A stretch of DNA of 7,292 bases from Gammaproteobacteria bacterium (GTDB lineage: Bacteria; Pseudomonadota; Gammaproteobacteria; Xanthomonadales; Marinicellaceae): assembly GCA_030426705.1 (NCBI GenBank), contig JAUHXW010000144.1:1-7292 (forward strand), in the 5' to 3' direction. Position numbers and translations under genes: made by a program. How positions within the stretch are numbered: position 1 is the stretch's first letter; every line of letters begins with the position of its first letter. Below the pieces are notes generated by a model that was not told the origin of the DNA, did not search any database, and worked only from the letters and a program-made list of their open reading frames with translations. Positions 7,023 to 7,292 of the stretch are shown one piece after another.

Positions 7023-7292
7023 AGCTTTGATCATTTTCTGATACATAGATGGTACCACCAATAAAGACAATGCGGTAGAAACCAGCAATCCTGAAATGAT
7101 TGACCAGGCCAAAGGAGGCCAAAGTGTTGACTTGGTCATCACCAAAGGCAATAAGCCAGCGATGGTGGTCAAGGTGGTCAGTATAATTGGCCTGGTTCTG
7201 CGGGCTACCGCATGTTCAATCGCGATTTTCATGTCCATGCCTTCAACCTGGTTCTTTTTAATCAAATCGAGCAACACAATCGCATTGTTCAC
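7020..7292 (-). CDS. RND-family efflux transporter, C-terminal 90 residues (5' partial)
   Basis: The frame runs off the right edge, so only the last 90 residues are seen of a protein that is usually about 1000-1050 residues. The sequence opens VNNAIVLLDLI, the end of TM10 in AcrB/MdtB-like pumps. It continues with the cytoplasmic helix GMDMKIAIEHAVARRTRP, TM11 (IILTTLTTIAGLLPLVM) and TM12 (LAWSIISGLLVSTALSLLVV), then PSMYQKMIKA. The RRTRPIILTTLTTIAGLLPL block is diagnostic of the ACR_tran family. The first visible codon, GTG, is an internal valine and not a start. RND pumps move drugs, metals or lipids out through the periplasm with a membrane-fusion protein and an outer-membrane channel. The visible part does not show the substrate class, and the partner genes would lie outside the window to the right. 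It overlaps selO by one base. Confidence 0.93.
   Translation of the reverse strand: MNNAIVLLDLIKKNQVEGMDMKIAIEHAVARRTRPIILTTLTTIAGLLPLVMTKSTLWPPLAWSIISGLLVSTALSLLVVPSMYQKMIKA

Noticed and set aside
7021..7122. An N-terminal extension of selO starting at 7122
   Set aside because: These 34 codons overlap the RND transporter coding region in another frame and do not resemble SelO N-termini. Homology begins at the ATG at 7018-7020.
7290..7292. GTG at the right edge as a start codon for a small protein
   Set aside because: It encodes an internal valine of the RND motif VNNAIVLLD. The frame continues past the window edge.

Overview
The window looks like ordinary chromosomal DNA from a gammaproteobacterium or a close relative. 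It is AT-rich (low-40s % GC by eye, not computed) and very densely coded. The PepP-type aminopeptidase, the SelO protein of E. coli-like length and the RND pump tail all have gammaproteobacterial character. The genus cannot be fixed from sequence alone. A kinase with a proteobacterial N-terminal helical segment plus TPR architecture, together with the low GC, would fit a Marinicella-like marine lineage, but that is a guess.

Plus strand, 2-5553: three genes packed like an operon. The first is an M24B Xaa-Pro aminopeptidase (PepP type) that enters from the left edge without its first ~40 residues. Two bases after its stop comes a signal-peptide-bearing amidohydrolase of the COG1228 / M38 prolidase-like group. 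Nine bases after that stop, and in the same reading frame, comes a ~1024-residue membrane-anchored Ser/Thr protein kinase with a large, probably periplasmic TPR-rich C-terminal half. Two successive peptidase-type genes with likely proline-linked specificity, one probably cytoplasmic and one exported, point to use of proline-containing peptides. The kinase that follows could be their sensor or regulator, but this is inferred only from gene order.

Minus strand, 7292-5572: the last 90 residues of an RND-family efflux transporter, then selO, a protein AMPylator with a kinase-like fold. They overlap by one base (TAATG), so they are probably co-transcribed and translationally coupled. The two blocks converge, with only 18 bp between the kinase and selO stop codons. 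A small inverted repeat lies there and may be a weak terminator.

No RNA genes, mobile elements, CRISPR arrays or intergenic stretches of any size were found. The points most worth a second look are the peptidase-peptidase-receptor kinase arrangement, the lengthened activation loop and altered glycine loop of the kinase, the SelO cysteine pattern that lacks the partner used in E. coli, and the selO-RND coupling.
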